The notes under the pieces were generated by a model, which saw only the letters and a program-made list of their open reading frames with translations, did no database searches and had not been told where the DNA came from. A stretch of DNA of 64,000 bases from Camellia lanceoleosa (taxonomy: Eukaryota > Streptophyta > Magnoliopsida > Ericales > Theaceae), in contig CM045761.1 in the NCBI GenBank assembly GCA_025200525.1, positions 140,060,223 through 140,124,222 on the forward strand, in the 5' to 3' direction. Every line of letters starts with the position of its first letter. Position 1 is the stretch's first letter. The translations under genes and the position numbers were made by a program. This document shows, piece by piece, positions 11,701 to 24,384 of the stretch.

Positions 11701-12144
11701 TAGACATAAAGTAGAACTAAACCAACCTTCTTTAAAATCCAACTTCAAGAGTGAGAACGAAGCCCTTATGGCGATCAGAGATGGGTGGTGTGCCTAGAAT
11801 CAGCCGAGGGAGAAAATTACGGAGTTTGGGAATGGGTGGTGAGGTAGTGAAATGGGAGAGAGGGCTTGCAGCTGCCAGAGTCAGGAAGGACGTAGGTGAG
11901 CAGCGGTGGGAGAGAGGTTAAGAGGAAGGAAAAAACTAAAGAGAGGAGGTTTGGTGCCAAAGGTGAGAGAGATTGGGAGTGTGATAGTGAGAGAAGGAGC
12001 AATGGGAGGGAATTTGTTTAGGTGAAGCAAATCCGAACCGTTGAATCTTTGGCCATATTTCTCAGCCATTGATAGTAAATGACACGTAGCACAAATTTGC
12101 CACATTAGACAAAATTCAAAAATCCACCTACCTTATTATATAGA
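11700..12144 (-). mobile_element. Probable Helitron 5' end (left extent unknown)
   Basis: On the minus strand an element appears to begin with TCTATATAATAAGGTAGG at 12144, preceded by A, matching the A|TC start of Helitrons. It resembles the 5' end at 18024/19386 (TCTATATAACAATGG). Purine-rich sequence with phrases like a captured 5' UTR follows leftwards. No matching 3' hairpin and CTRR end was found to the left, so the call is tentative. Confidence 0.35.
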
Positions 12145-12976
12145 TATACTAGGGATAACCCGTGCCTGAAGGCACGGTCAATAATTTTTTTGGTACCACA
12201 CGTGCTACGGAATTCAATTGTAATGATACTTAATACTTCACTCCAGCTTAATACTTTACAAATAAGAAGTTGAAATTGTTTCTACACAGTAAACTGGCAA
12301 AAACATTCATGAATTTCAAATAACAAACTTCAAAATTACAGTTCAAATAATGAATTTTATATTACAGTGTAGCATAAGCAAAGAATAGAATCTAAAAATC
12401 TTTGCTAAAATTCAAATCCAAACAACAAATTTTAGAATTCAATCCACGTCAAAATGACACACGTATAGAAAACATTCAATAAAAGGATATTACTGAATTA
12501 GCATCATAACTGGTAACCTTTTCACTTTATCAAATTTCAATACCTTCAAGAAAAGGTGAACAAATATTTTGGTACAAAAGAATAATCATCCTATCCAACT
12601 AAAAAAACTAATAATTAATCATCCAGTTTAGAATGAGAGCCAACCAACTACACACATAAAGAGAAGCAACGTAACCCAACGTTTCTAATACGGATCGACC
12701 ACGCACCAAAATCACTTGCTTAAATTCACTTTAAAAAACCATTCGCATCAAAATACATATGAGAAATCAACAAAATGATTCTTTAAAAGCAATTTTAATT
12801 TGACAACAAAATGAACTCATTGCAGTAATAAAAATAATTTGAAGAACAATAACAAATGCATGAATAGCTTAATATAATATTATTGAATCAGATGATTTTT
12901 TGGTTTCAATTTGAACAATACCAAAAAAACTCAACAAACCCATGTTTAAGAGTGATAATTGCAATTTTTTGCAATG

Positions 12977-13058
12977 ACATTGTCATAGCAATGGGACTAA
13001 AGGCTTGGTTGAATTTGATTTGGTTTGGTTTGGTTTGGTTTGAACATTGTCATAGCAA
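12977..13058. repeat. Short insertion flanked by a 15-bp direct repeat
   Basis: acattgtcatagcaa occurs at 12977-12991 and 13044-13058. Between them is a 52-bp insert containing gggactaaaggcttgg followed by (ggttt)n. A related insert in inverted orientation is found at 13458-13512. Confidence 0.6.
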
Positions 13059-13441
13059 CAAATAATCTTCTTTCAATTTATTTTGTAATTAATCCCTTTT
13101 CAAAGACAAAATTCATGTACTTCTCTCATAGCTCTAAATAAATCAGTGGTAAGCATAATTTTGACCCCATCATTGGCTGAAACACACATGAAAAATAGCA
13201 TTGAGCAAAGATTCTAAACATGAATGTAAGAGAGAAGTTTACACATGTTTTACATAGTGAAACCTAACCTATCAAATTTAGTAAATAATAATTTGAATCT
13301 GAATACATAAAGATATCCCGTTAAACTAACCTAGAACAATGAAACTCTCAACAACCAATCAGAGAATTCTAAGAAAATACAAAGACTTTTGCTAATGAGA
13401 TTAATTAAAGCTTGAACAGTGTGATAATACAAATTCAAACC

Positions 13442-13528
13442 AATTAACTCATGAATTTAAAAATCAATTACCAAAACAAACCAAGCCTTAAGTCCCATCA
13501 ATTAATTTAAAAAATTAACTCATGAATT
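13442..13528. repeat. Related short insertion flanked by a 16-bp direct repeat
   Basis: aattaactcatgaatt occurs at 13442-13457 and 13513-13528. The 55-bp insert between them carries ccaagccttaagtccc, the complement of the core seen at 12993-13008. Confidence 0.6.
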
Positions 13529-13829
13529 CTATAAAAAAATTCGTTGAAATAGAAAAATGAAATGTGGTTTAGATTTAACTAAGACAAAATGTACAAATAA
13601 AAAATAAAAAAATAAACATAACAAAGAAAATCCTTGAGCATCAAATCATCCATCTTGTTGTGCCCTTGGGTCAACATCCACTTATCCACATGCAGGAAAA
13701 ATAAAAACTCTCTCACATACAGGAACAAATCTAGTAGTCCATGCCTAAACTGGTGACCATGACAAATTTGGTAAAAAAATTCTTATTTTTTTATGACTTG
13801 ACAAATCTCGTAGTCCATGGCGTAACTCA

Positions 13830-13942
13830 AATTACACCTAATCCTACATTCCTAAACATGTATCAAATTAAACTGAGTGAATATTGTTTAAGAAAAGCAT
13901 GGCAAGATACATGTTTAGGAATGTAGGATTAGGTGTGTAATG
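13830..13942. repeat. Strong hairpin (small foldback MITE)
   Basis: A near-perfect 33-34-bp inverted repeat: arm attacacctaatcctacatt (13830 on) pairs with the arm ending at 13942, around a loop of about 45 bases. The phrase aaattaaactgagtgaatat follows each arm (about 13865 and 13951), so a flanking direct duplication is also present. Confidence 0.65.
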
Positions 13943-16650
13943 CTATAATTAAATTAAACTGAGTGAATATTGTTGTGTCATATACATGGCAAGATGACAT
14001 ATTGAGTGAATATCTATATACAAATTAAACAACATAGAAATTAAAGCTGTATTTCTTTCTCTAAAAAAAGGCCTCGTCAATTATCCAAAACTGCCATGTT
14101 ATCCAAATTATATTTTACAACATCGGAGATGGGGAAAGTTTCTGTTTGAGAACATTAATTTATCCAGAAATTTAGTTCTAAGTTTTGTCCCTGTTTTTAT
14201 ATTAAGCATTTAAGAAATGGGGAAAAGAAAATACTATAATTGAGGGTTCTTCGAAAAAGAAAGTAGTGTAAAACATTGCCTCTAAATTCACATACTACTC
14301 ATCTCCCGTTCCTTCACCTTGTTGGTGGTATTAATGAAATGTCCAGATTCTTTTTGTCTTATAGTTAGATCCCTAGTTTATGTGACATATATAGGTCTAT
14401 TGTCCTTGCACCATGTTGTAAGATGCTAAATGCTAACACATTCTACCTAAAAATACACTAACATAGTGACGCATGATTCAAGTAAGATCAGACTTAATGG
14501 TTCCAGCTCAATCATTAACTGACAGTAAAAGGTAAATCTAGGAAATAGCTATGATTATAAATTTTTAATTGACATTTTTTCTTACTGAATTGGAAAAAAA
14601 TAAAAAATATATCAAACTCCTACAAACCATTACCTTGAATAAAGACGGTCACAAGCAGTAAATTTCTAGAATACTAAAATATCCTAAATGGAAATGCCCC
14701 AAAATAACCTCATTACCACCCAATAATTAGTAAGTCACTCACCTCTATAATAGAACCATGACCAATAGTAGGAAGAGATTGTTCAACAGAATGTTGTAGG
14801 TAATACGTAATTGGAAGCTAAAGATCATTCAGACTACAAACATGGTTTGAGCAAAAAACTATAAGATGATGCACTACATGTCCAATACAAATAAGGTTCA
14901 AGCCAGTGTGAAAAAACTGAGGTTGTTCATCCATTATCATCCAATTATTCATGAAGGCACTAAGATTTGAGCACAATGACAACTTCATTTCATACTTACA
15001 ATGAAATAAATTGTAGAGAAGGCAACAATTGTCCAATATCTTCCCCAATATGCATTTGCGAAGACTGCTCCAATAAGGGGTGTTAGGTAGCAAGTGCCTG
15101 ACCAAGTGGTAACATTTCTTGCAGCAGAGACATTTCCTTCGTGTAATTTTGTGGTGAGATAAGTGAATCAATCTCATCTAACGCATTAAGGCCATGTTTG
15201 GGGAGCTTTTATTTGTACAATAGCACTTATCTGAAGTTTTACTAATTTCGACATATAATATCAAATCTTCGAGGGTGTCCAAAAAAAAAAAATAAAAAAC
15301 TTTCCTGTAATAGATTAAATTCAGATTAAATTCACTCCAAAACTTTCCTGTAACATCACTCCAAATCAGATTAAATTCACCATATGTCTCATGTCCGATC
15401 CATTCCAAACAAACATATTATTTAATCTTAGTACAAAACACAAATCAAAGAAAGTAACATCTTGATAGCAACAATTACTTTGGGCTTTGTTTAAAAGGAA
15501 AGAAAAAAAATTAAATTTATGAAAATATCACCTAGGAGAAACATAGAAATATAGAAATCCTATAGACTATCAGTTTTGAAACCAAATAGAAAAACACTAT
15601 CAGTTTATACTTGCAAACATATCGGTTTAGAAACCAAATAGAAAAATAAATGAAATAATAAAGTAGAAGAGGATTAATAAAATAATAAAATAAACAAAAT
15701 ATATGGGGAATTGGCCAACTCATATCTCGTTCAATGATGGTAATCCTTTTCTTAGGGAATAGGATAGAAAAACATTCAAGGAATTTCTATTTCAAAATTA
15801 TTTGTCTAAGTCTCATGCAATCACAATCACATAATTTAATTGTTAATTTTAAACATCAGATCATGGGACAGGATTCCACTTGGCCTACCCTTTCAGGCAT
15901 GTAATGTTTTCAAAAATTTTAATTATTGGATCATGTTTCGAAATTTGTGTTTTAAAATTCTTGCATAATTTGATGGGTGATAATATTGAGATAGGAAGAT
16001 ATGTTCTTTGATCTTCAAGTGGCCAGTGGGGTTACTTGAATAATATGTATATGTATATATATTTTGAGCATTTGAACAAACTATTATGTCAAGGAAGAAG
16101 AGCCTTATCTGATTTTAGACTTGGAAAGGAGTGACAGGAAGTCTTGGTGCCTAATAATAATTGAAGTATGCAAAATGATTGAGAGTTCTAAATTGTGAGT
16201 TCTAGAGGAGTTCTAAACTGTAGACTTCACTGTTTGATGTGATGTTTTGATTTTTTTTTTTTTTTTTTGATTGCCACATCAGTAGAGCTCTGATTAGAGC
16301 TCTATTATTGGAGCTATAAATCACTTCTGTTGAAGTATATAAAACTCAACATAAAAAGAGAGTGGATAGAAAGTCTCTTTCTGATTTTTTTCAAGGGTTG
16401 TCCTTTTAGTGATCTTACTGCTTGTTTACCAACAGTATCAAAGAATGCAAGTCTTTTATTTAATTATATTTTGTTAGGATAAGAACATGTATGTCTTTTA
16501 TTGATAGTCCAAATATACTAAACCAAAACTCTGTAATCTCATTGCTTCTACTTTAATTTTCTTTCCGTTTCAAAACCCTTAACCCATTAGTTTAAAAATA
16601 TATAAATAAAAATAAAAAACCATAACTTTGTCTTCAATCATATAGATACC

Positions 16651-18023
16651 ATTTATGCATCGATGTGTTACAATAACAATATAGCCTCTGAATGGATAAA
16701 GACTTATCTCTATCATATAGATACCATTTTTTTCTTGGTTTTTTTATCGATGTGTTCAATCATATAGATACCATTTTTTTCTTGGTTTTTTATTATCATT
16801 TCACTATCCATGGGAATTACAGTTTAAGCATGAAAGGAGTTCTTATGGCCATGATTATTGAGCCAAACAGTTTATTAATAATAAATTAAAGTACTCAAAA
16901 TTATTTTCCTGATAAGTTCAATCCATTTAAGTTGGAAGATCAACCCACATGTCAGGTAGGTTGATTACATTATAAATAAATAAATCATTCTGCCCTGTCA
17001 CTGACTATATGCAAGCTCCCGACCCTGTTTGGTTGCTGAGAAAACGAAGAGAAAAAAATGAAACAGCATGGTGGTATTGCACTCTACTCATTCAAATGGA
17101 ATGTTTTTGGCATTCTTGATCGAAACAACGAAGAATGAAACAGCTCAATATGTAATAAACATTTTCTTCTAATTTTCCTATATTTCCACAAAAATCAAAC
17201 AGAAGTAAAATAAATAAAAAGAAAACACACATTCAAACAATCAAAAGCGAGAAACGTTTATTCAATGAAAACAGATCTACAAAGAAGCAAGAAATTCACC
17301 TTTGCATTCCAAGAAGAAGAAGCTCGTTGATAGATGAACCACATGTATACCCCAACCAGACTTTAGATCCGGAGAGTACATATGCCTTATCGCATCATCA
17401 ATCGCATTTCTCTCCTCACCACTCACAACAGATCCAAGATCTTCCATAAATCTCTTCACCGTCCTCCGCCGTAGATCTCCGGCGTCCATGATCTCCGCCG
17501 TCGATGATTTCATCATCGCCTTTTGACTTCTCCGCCGTGACTCAGCCGGAACACCCACCTACCTGATTGATCAATCCATTTAAGTTGGAAGATCAACTCA
17601 CATGTTAGAAATCAGAAACAACCATTTAAACTTTCAAAACTCAACCCAACCAAACAACCAAACCCACAAAAGTTGGAATTTCTAGTTTACCTTGCAAGAG
17701 GAGAGAGCCCAAAGAGGAGGGTGAGAGGAGAGGAGGCGGTCAGTGGTGTCGTCGAGGGTGGTCGTCGCACGGTAGAGAAAGAGAAAGAGAAAGAGAAAGT
17801 TCAAAAATTGAAATTAGAGAGAGAAGATGAACCTGTGACAGAGAGGAGAGTGAGATTTCCTTTAATTTTAACCATTGGATATCCCTAGACAATTTTAACC
17901 ATTGGATCAATTTACATTTTAAGACATTTTCAGCCCTTGGATTGAAACAATCTAAAGGCCCAAATTTTGACACATACACATTTTAAGTTTTGAATTCAAA
18001 TTGAGCCTTCCATTGTTATATAG
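16651..18023. repeat. Tandem duplication, unit 1
   Basis: A 1373-bp unit repeated head-to-tail as 18024-19385. Both units end at a Helitron-like 5' terminus (ttgttatatag). Within each unit the phrase caatccatttaagttggaag occurs twice (16919 and 17572 in this unit). A (GAAAGA)n-like purine tract lies at 17774-17800. Confidence 0.95.
17277..17558 (-). CDS. Unrecognised short ORF in the duplicated unit (possible captured exon)
   Basis: A 93-codon frame, richer in GC than its surroundings, with an Arg-rich, predicted helical sequence (RRRSQKAMMKS, RRTVKRFMEDLGSVVSG). CAG|GTAGGT lies just upstream of its ATG and resembles a splice donor, so this could be part of an exon carried by a Helitron. I do not recognise the family. 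In the second unit the frame is disrupted by small indels around 18720-18790. Function unknown; it may not be expressed. Confidence 0.25.
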   Translation of the reverse strand: MGVPAESRRRSQKAMMKSSTAEIMDAGDLRRRTVKRFMEDLGSVVSGEERNAIDDAIRHMYSPDLKSGWGIHVVHLSTSFFFLECKGEFLASL

Positions 18024-19385
18024 ATTTATGCATCGATGTGTTACAATAACAATATAGCCTCTGAATGGATAAAGACTTATCTCTATCATATAGATACCAT
18101 TTTTTTCTTGGTTTTTTTATCGATGTGTTCAATCATATAGATACCATTTTTTTCTTGGTTTTTTATTATCATTTCACTATCCATGGGAATTACAGTTTAA
18201 GCATGAAAGGAGTTCTTATGGCCATGATTATTGAGCCAAACAGTTTATTAATAATAAATTAAAGTACTCAAAATTATTTTCCTGATAAGTTCAATCCATT
18301 TAAGTTGGAAGATCAACCCACATGTCAGGTAGGTTGATTACATTATAAATAAATAAATCATTACTCACATCGACTATATGCAAGCTCGACCTGTTTGGTT
18401 CTTTGAGAAAGCGAAGAGAAAAAATGAAACAAAGATGGTGGTATTGCACTCTACTCATTCAAATGGAATGTTTTTGGCATTCTTGATCGAAACAACGAAG
18501 AATGAAACGACTCAATATGTAATAAACATTTTCTTCTAATTTTCCTATATTTCCACAAAAATCAAAGCAGTAAAATAAATAAAAAGAAAACACACATTCA
18601 AACAATCAAAAGCGAGTAACGTTTATTCAATGAAAACAGATCTACAAAGAAGCAAGAAATTCACCTTTGCATTCCAAGAAGAAGAAGCTCGTTGATAGAT
18701 GAACCACATGTATACCCCAACGGACTTTAGATCCGAGAGTACATATGCCTTATCGCATCATCAATCGCATTTCTCTCCTCACCACTCTAGCAGATCCAAG
18801 ATCTTCCATAAATCTCTTCACCGTCCTCCGCCGTAGATCTCCGGCGTCCATGATCTCCGCCGTCGATGATTTCATCATCGCCTTTTGACTTCTCCGCCGT
18901 GACTCAGCCGGAACACCCACCTACCTGATTGATCAATCCATTTAAGTTGGAAGATCAACTCACATGTTAGAAATCAGAAACAACCATTTAAACTTTCAAA
19001 ACTCAACCCAACCAAACAACCAAACCCACAAAAGTTGGAATTTCTAGTTTACCTTGCAAGAGGAGAGAGCCCAAAGAGGAGGGTGAGAGGAGAGGAGGCG
19101 GTCAGTGGTGTCGTCGAGGGTGGTCGTCGCACGGTAGAGAAAGAGAAAGAGAAAGAGAAAGTTCAAAAATTGAAATTAGAGAGAGAAGATGAACCTGTGA
19201 CAGAGAGGAGAGTGAGATTTCCTTTAATTTTAACCATTGGATATCCCTAGACAATTTTAACCATTGGATCAATTTACATTTTAAGACATTTTCAGCCCTT
19301 GGATTGAAACAATCTAAAGGCCCAAATTTTGACACATACACATTTTAAGTTTTGAATTCAAATTGAGCCTTCCATTGTTATATAG
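18024..19385. repeat. Tandem duplication, unit 2
   Basis: A 1362-bp copy of 16651-18023. Most of it is identical, but differences cluster in two patches (18361-18425 and 18715-18795), including small deletions that break the ORF seen in unit 1. Downstream, 19386-20110 holds a short TA repeat (about 19469-19487) and no gene. Confidence 0.95.
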
Positions 19386-21344
19386 ATATTTTCCTGGAAG
19401 AAGTGGCTGCATCTTAATTTTATTGTAAATTCCTTATTCTTGCCTTATATAGACTACCTTACCATAAATATATATATATATATATATTAAACCAAGTTGG
19501 AGCATATATGGGCACCAACCAATCATTTCCTACCACCATCGATAAATTGCCTAAAAATATTACACATTAAATCTGATAAACTTACACTTTCATGAAGGAT
19601 TTAGATGCTCTCTGTACATGATTACAATGGAGATTCTCATTAAAATGCATGTGATTACAACATGTCATTAAAATTTAATATCAATGGTCTATAGTTTTAT
19701 GTTATTTTGAATCCTAAATTTTCTTTGGGAAGCACAATTTTCACTTGCGTTATATGAATTTATAATTACTTTTCCTATTTGCCATTTATATATGGAATTC
19801 TCTATATATATCATGAATTATCTAAATAATTGATTTTTAGAAATACGAAAACTGATGTCACAACATGACATTGAATTCATATGGATGGACAAGAAATTCA
19901 TAACCGAGTCCTACTAACAAATTCTGTAAATTTTATTTGTTTATATGTATTTTGATAAGTCTAGAAATACAAAAATAAAAACATAATACAAAATGATATG
20001 AACAGACAAGAATAATGAAAAGTGAGCGAGTCACTAACAAATTTTTACATAAGAAAGTACAAGAAATTTACAAGAAGTAATCACCTGTATGCAGGTGTAA
20101 CAATTCATCAATGAAGTTTTTACCATCATGGACAAGCACAAAACAATCAAATCACCTCCCACCATGCAATAGCATATCTTCCGCCATGCTATCAACCCTA
20201 GCCGTCGTTGTGTTGCTTCTATAACCTCTAACTACATATCCAGTTGATGCCTTACCAAGCAAGTACTCAATCTTTGCAGGATTCAAATCATTTCTAGATG
20301 TCTTTTTCCTGATCAACCCCTGCAGTTCCATCGCTACTTCCTTCATAGAAGGCCTTTTCTCCCCTTTTACTCTCAAGCATCTCTTTGCAAGATTTGCAAC
20401 TTCTTTGAGCTCCTCAGTGTTTCCTTCAATTACCATGTGCTCATCAATAATTTGGTTCAAGCAATCATTGTTCATACAAGAAATAAAATACATAGCCAGG
20501 CATCTATCCTCTTCTGGCCTGTCAAATGACAATGCCTTCTTTCCTGTGATTAATTCTACAAGGACTACTCCGAAGCTATAAACATCACTTTTCTCAGTGA
20601 ACTGACTTGTGAGCATGTATTCAGGGTCTAAGTATCCAAGAGTTCCTTGTACCACTGTGGCTAATTGATTTTGGTCTAGTGGAACAAACCTTGATGCTCC
20701 AAAATCTAACACTTTTGCAATGTAATTATTGTCTAAGAGTATATTTGTAGACTTAACATCTCTATGGATGATAGGAATCGATGCTGCAGAGTGCAAATAT
20801 GACAATACTCCAGTAGTTTCAGCAGCTATTTGCAAACAATTTTCCAATGATATATTAGATGCCTTACTTTGGTTATTTATATGCTCAAAGAGAGTGCCAT
20901 TGGTAATGAATTCATAAACAAGTAAAGGGACTTGAGTTTCCAAACAACAACCTAAGAGTTTGACCACATTCCTATGATTGATCTGTGAAAGCACGACCTC
21001 CTCGTTGATGAATTGCTCTATTTGATTTTCACCCACCATTTGGGATTTCTTAATATCCACTATCTTGTTCTCTGGTAGAATTCCCTTGTAAACTGTTCCA
21101 AAACCTCCTCGGCCAACAATTCTACTCTCATCATAGTTATTGGTAGCTCATTTGAGCTCTTCTGAATTAGATATTTTGATCAATTCCTGAGTTGATCTCT
21201 CTAATCTAGAGAGTTGTTATTTCAACATTAATCCACCATTCTGCGAGAAGAACTTTTCTTTAAGTATGATGAGCTTTCTTTTCTTGAAAATCCAGTATGA
21301 CCAGGAGCTACTCACCAAAACAACCAAAGCACCAATGGCAAAAC

Positions 21345-22157
21345 CTGCATTTCAAATAAGTCGTAAGTAACAACTAATATAAACATCTTGCCAACATATT
21401 GATTCAAAATTAAGCATATAAAGAATTTTACACTCGAGCAAAGCAACAATTAGTTATAGAAACATCTCAATTGTATGATGAATTGGAATGCATCTATATG
21501 TTAAAGATCAAAGTTTTAGCTCAATAGGACATTCAATTTGATAATTTTATCTTGAGAACTGACTTGTGAATCAGTGTAGAAATACATATCAACTTGAATG
21601 AACCTTTTTTTTTTTTTTTTTTTTTTTCTTCTCACTTTTCTTGCGCTAACTTCCAAGCCCCTTTTATTTATTTATTTATTATTATTGTTTTGGTGTGTTT
21701 CTGGTATTGATAATCAAGAAATTGCACCCATGACAGCAGGAGAATAAAGTATGGGTGCTACACTGTTCACAAAATATGCATATGTAATCCAAACTGACAA
21801 TGACATTATTTGTTTAAACATTAAAGCTACACATAATCCAAATATTTCATAAATTTCCAACTATAATTAAGTGTACACTAGAAATCGTTACTTTCTATCA
21901 ACCATATATTTAGATTTTGAATTTGAATTTGAATTTGTGAAGAAGAAAAAAAAAAAAAAAGTGATAGAAGAGTAATGAAGTACAATAAATTTTTTATTTT
22001 TTCTCTTTCGGAAATTTAAGATTTAGATAGTCTAAATTAATCAATCAAGAATATTGTATTAACTAAATTAAGAGATTTTGCACAAAGATGCGACTTTTTC
22101 ATAGCTTTTATTCAAGAAAAATGATATGCAAGCTCACTTTTCGAAACCCAATAATAT

Positions 22158-22205
<48 letters not shown>

Positions 22206-22895
22206 GCTTTAGATATTCTAATATACTGTCACACTATTGTCTTTGAAAAATAGATCTAATTTTTAGAGTAAAGTAACACTACTCTTTATTCAATACACGG
22301 GTACAATTCATTATGAAATTATTAGTACAGAAAATGTTATACAAACAAACAAATTTTATAATTTTATTTATTAATGATGTGACATGTAATAATGAAACTT
22401 ATAAATAACATGACTCATTTAAATAATATGAAAAAGTTTGTATGATTTATTAGTTTGTATAACATTATTCAATTAGTAATTCTAAATATTCTTCTTCAAA
22501 GAATATAGAAAATTACTACATATAATCATATTTCTTACATCATTTTCTCACTTCAGATAAGTGAATGGACCTTATATGCATTTATTAATGTGGACTCCAT
22601 TACCATGTCTTGGAATAAAAAAATGATACAAGAAATTACATATAACGCAACTCAAGAATAAAATGTGTTGTATTCATATATTTACTTAAATTTTCCATAA
22701 GGAAAACATAAATGCCATCACCACTCAAGTTACAGATGTGCTATGTGCACAAAAAGTTTCAAACACAAAATGCACAAATGTGTCACATTCTATGCATTCT
22801 GTGTTTGAAACCTTCCCTTCACCTAAACTTTTTCCTCAAGTAAAGTTGAAAAATTTGTGAAGATGATATTTTGGCACAGACGTATATACACTTAC
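21345..22895 (-). other. Intron 2 of the WAK pseudogene
   Basis: Noncoding, AT-rich. Contains a poly-T run (21607-21627) and a (GA)n microsatellite (22161-22203). Splice sites are GTAAG at 22895 and AAATGCAG ending at 21345. Confidence 0.75.
22161..22203. repeat. (GA)n microsatellite
   Basis: About 21 uninterrupted GA units inside intron 2 of the WAK pseudogene. Confidence 0.95.
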
Positions 22896-23341
22896 CAACC
22901 GCAATCTGAATTGCTAGAAATTGATTAGCAATGCAACCTGTTCCATCTGTTCTGTCATCACCGCGGACCGCGGTATCCTTTGGGGCAAGAACAAGTATAA
23001 TTCCCAGGTGGCATGTCAACACATTTATTTTTATGTTCACACATGTTGAGCTTTGGATCTTCACACTCCTTTATGTCTGCAAAACAATTATAAAAAATAA
23101 AAAATAAAAAAACAGAGAAGAAGACTATGAAAATTAAGCATCACATCATAAGCAATATATAATAACAAAAGCAAATGAATCCAATATGATGAAACTAATT
23201 GAATACAAACCTTGGCAACCATCTGAGAGGTACGGGTTCCCTTTGTAACCAATCCTGCACTTGCAGAAATATCCACGTCCATTTTTTGATTCATAACAAT
23301 CACTATTTTCTCCACATTCATAACTTTCCAGATTTCTTTTA

Positions 23342-23500
23342 TGCTATGTTTGGTTGGGAGATTTGAAGAGGGATTTGAAAAAGAAAATGGAAAAGGTAGG
23401 TGAAATGTGAATAAAACATATTTATATTTCACCTAATTTCACACACATTTTCTCTTTCCTTTTCTAAATCTCTCCCCAAATCCCTCAACCAAACACAGCG
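23342..23500. mobile_element. Tourist-like (PIF/Harbinger) MITE inside a WAK exon
   Basis: 159 bp with terminal inverted repeats (tgctatgtttggttggg against caaccaaacacagcg) and a TTA target duplication (23339-23341, 23501-23503). It interrupts exon 1 of the WAK pseudogene between the ectodomain and the first EGF. A sister copy lies at 36149-36309. Confidence 0.85.
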
Positions 23501-24384
23501 TTAGAGTCTCTGCACGTCTTGTTATTCCCTACTGCCCAATCAAGCACTATCGGCATCATTTCTTCTGTAAAATTTCTCAGGTAGCTTTTGGAGAAATTAA
23601 AAGCACCTTCTTCAACAACAAAAGCATAGTTACAAGGATTGAATTTTGATACGTTTTCATGATTAATGTAGCTCTGCAGAAGAATGTTCATATAGCCGAC
23701 TCCTTTAGGGAAGGAGGTCTGGCAGCAGCCAATTCCAGAGCAATGTCCATCGGGAATGTAATTGATCGTGCGACATTGGGACTCACACCCGGTTGCAACG
23801 AAATAATTCTCTCCAGATACTTGGATAGTAGCATGGGTGTCGCAACCAATAGCAGTGAACTTGTTTTTGGTATTAGATATGCAGAATATCTAATCGCATA
23901 TCTAATAGCAGTGAACTTGTTTTTGGATAGCAGTGAACCCAAGCTCTGGTGGCTGATAACAATTTGACACAGACCCGCCATAACAAGCACAAGTTACAGG
24001 ATTCATAATGCCTAACTCTCCCTCCTTAAGCAAAATATTTGTAACGGGGATGTCACTTTTCTGCAAATATGGTTTGGAGTCTGCAATTAATCAAAAAATG
24101 TTCATTAATATAACATTTCTCTTTCACACCAAATGGGTATGAAATTTTTACATTCCTGCAACGGTTCAAGCAGCCAAGATTTTTCAAATCTTGCTCTGTT
24201 GAGTGGTCTTTGCAATTGTTCTTCCGATAATGACAATACCACCACCACTATTACTTGTACTAGTACTAGCATGGTGATGATGGGTTGTAGCTGCAATTGC
24301 ATTCCTTGTGAGGAAGCCATGGCTGGCTTGCTTCTTTCTAGCTTCTTGGCAAATGCTTCTCTCTATTCAATTCTACTTTCATAA

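Larger units (their letters stand above)
12149..18024 (-). mobile_element. Putative non-autonomous Helitron
   Basis: The minus-strand 3' end is convincing: a hairpin with stem CCGTGCC/GGCACGG and 4-base loop (12160-12177), then seven bases, then CTAG ending at 12149, followed by T. A matching 5' end, A|TCTATATAACAATGG, occurs at 18024 and again at 19386 after a tandem duplication. The interior shows no Rep/helicase gene. It holds small repeats and a short unrecognised ORF (17277-17558). The link between this 3' end and that 5' end is inference. The stretch 12178-16650 has no gene I can support; a 119-codon frame at 14818-15177 (minus) has no recognisable domain. Confidence 0.45.
20152..24320 (-). 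pseudogene. WAK receptor kinase pseudogene (three exons, multiply broken)
   Basis: Keeps the WAK layout: exon 1 24320-23211 (ends CAAG|GTTTGT), exon 2 23076-22896 (EGF, starts DIKEC), exon 3 21344-20152 (transmembrane segment and kinase). Exon 1 is frameshifted between the signal peptide, the YPFG region and the GUB_WAK core. It also contains a partial local duplication near 23855-23935 and a Tourist MITE at 23342-23500. In exon 2 a 7-bp insertion (22961-22974, cgcggt repeated) shifts the frame. Exon 3 has stops at 21217-21219 and 21148-21150, before the glycine-rich loop (GRGGFG). From 21147 to the TGA at 20152 the kinase is open with [16 protein letters not shown] (in an unusual VLDFG context) and the APE-like region. 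An intact kinase cannot be made from this locus. Confidence 0.9.

Noticed and set aside
14818..15408. Adjoining minus-strand ORFs of 119 and 76 codons
   Set aside because: No domain, signal peptide or splice structure I can support; the second overlaps MITE-like sequence (gccatgtttggggagc).
20729..20917. Plus-strand ORF opposite the WAK kinase
   Set aside because: Shadow frame of a clearly recognisable kinase exon.
24133..24384. Plus-strand ORF rich in Ser/Thr/Cys
   Set aside because: Antisense of the WAK pseudogene signal-peptide region.
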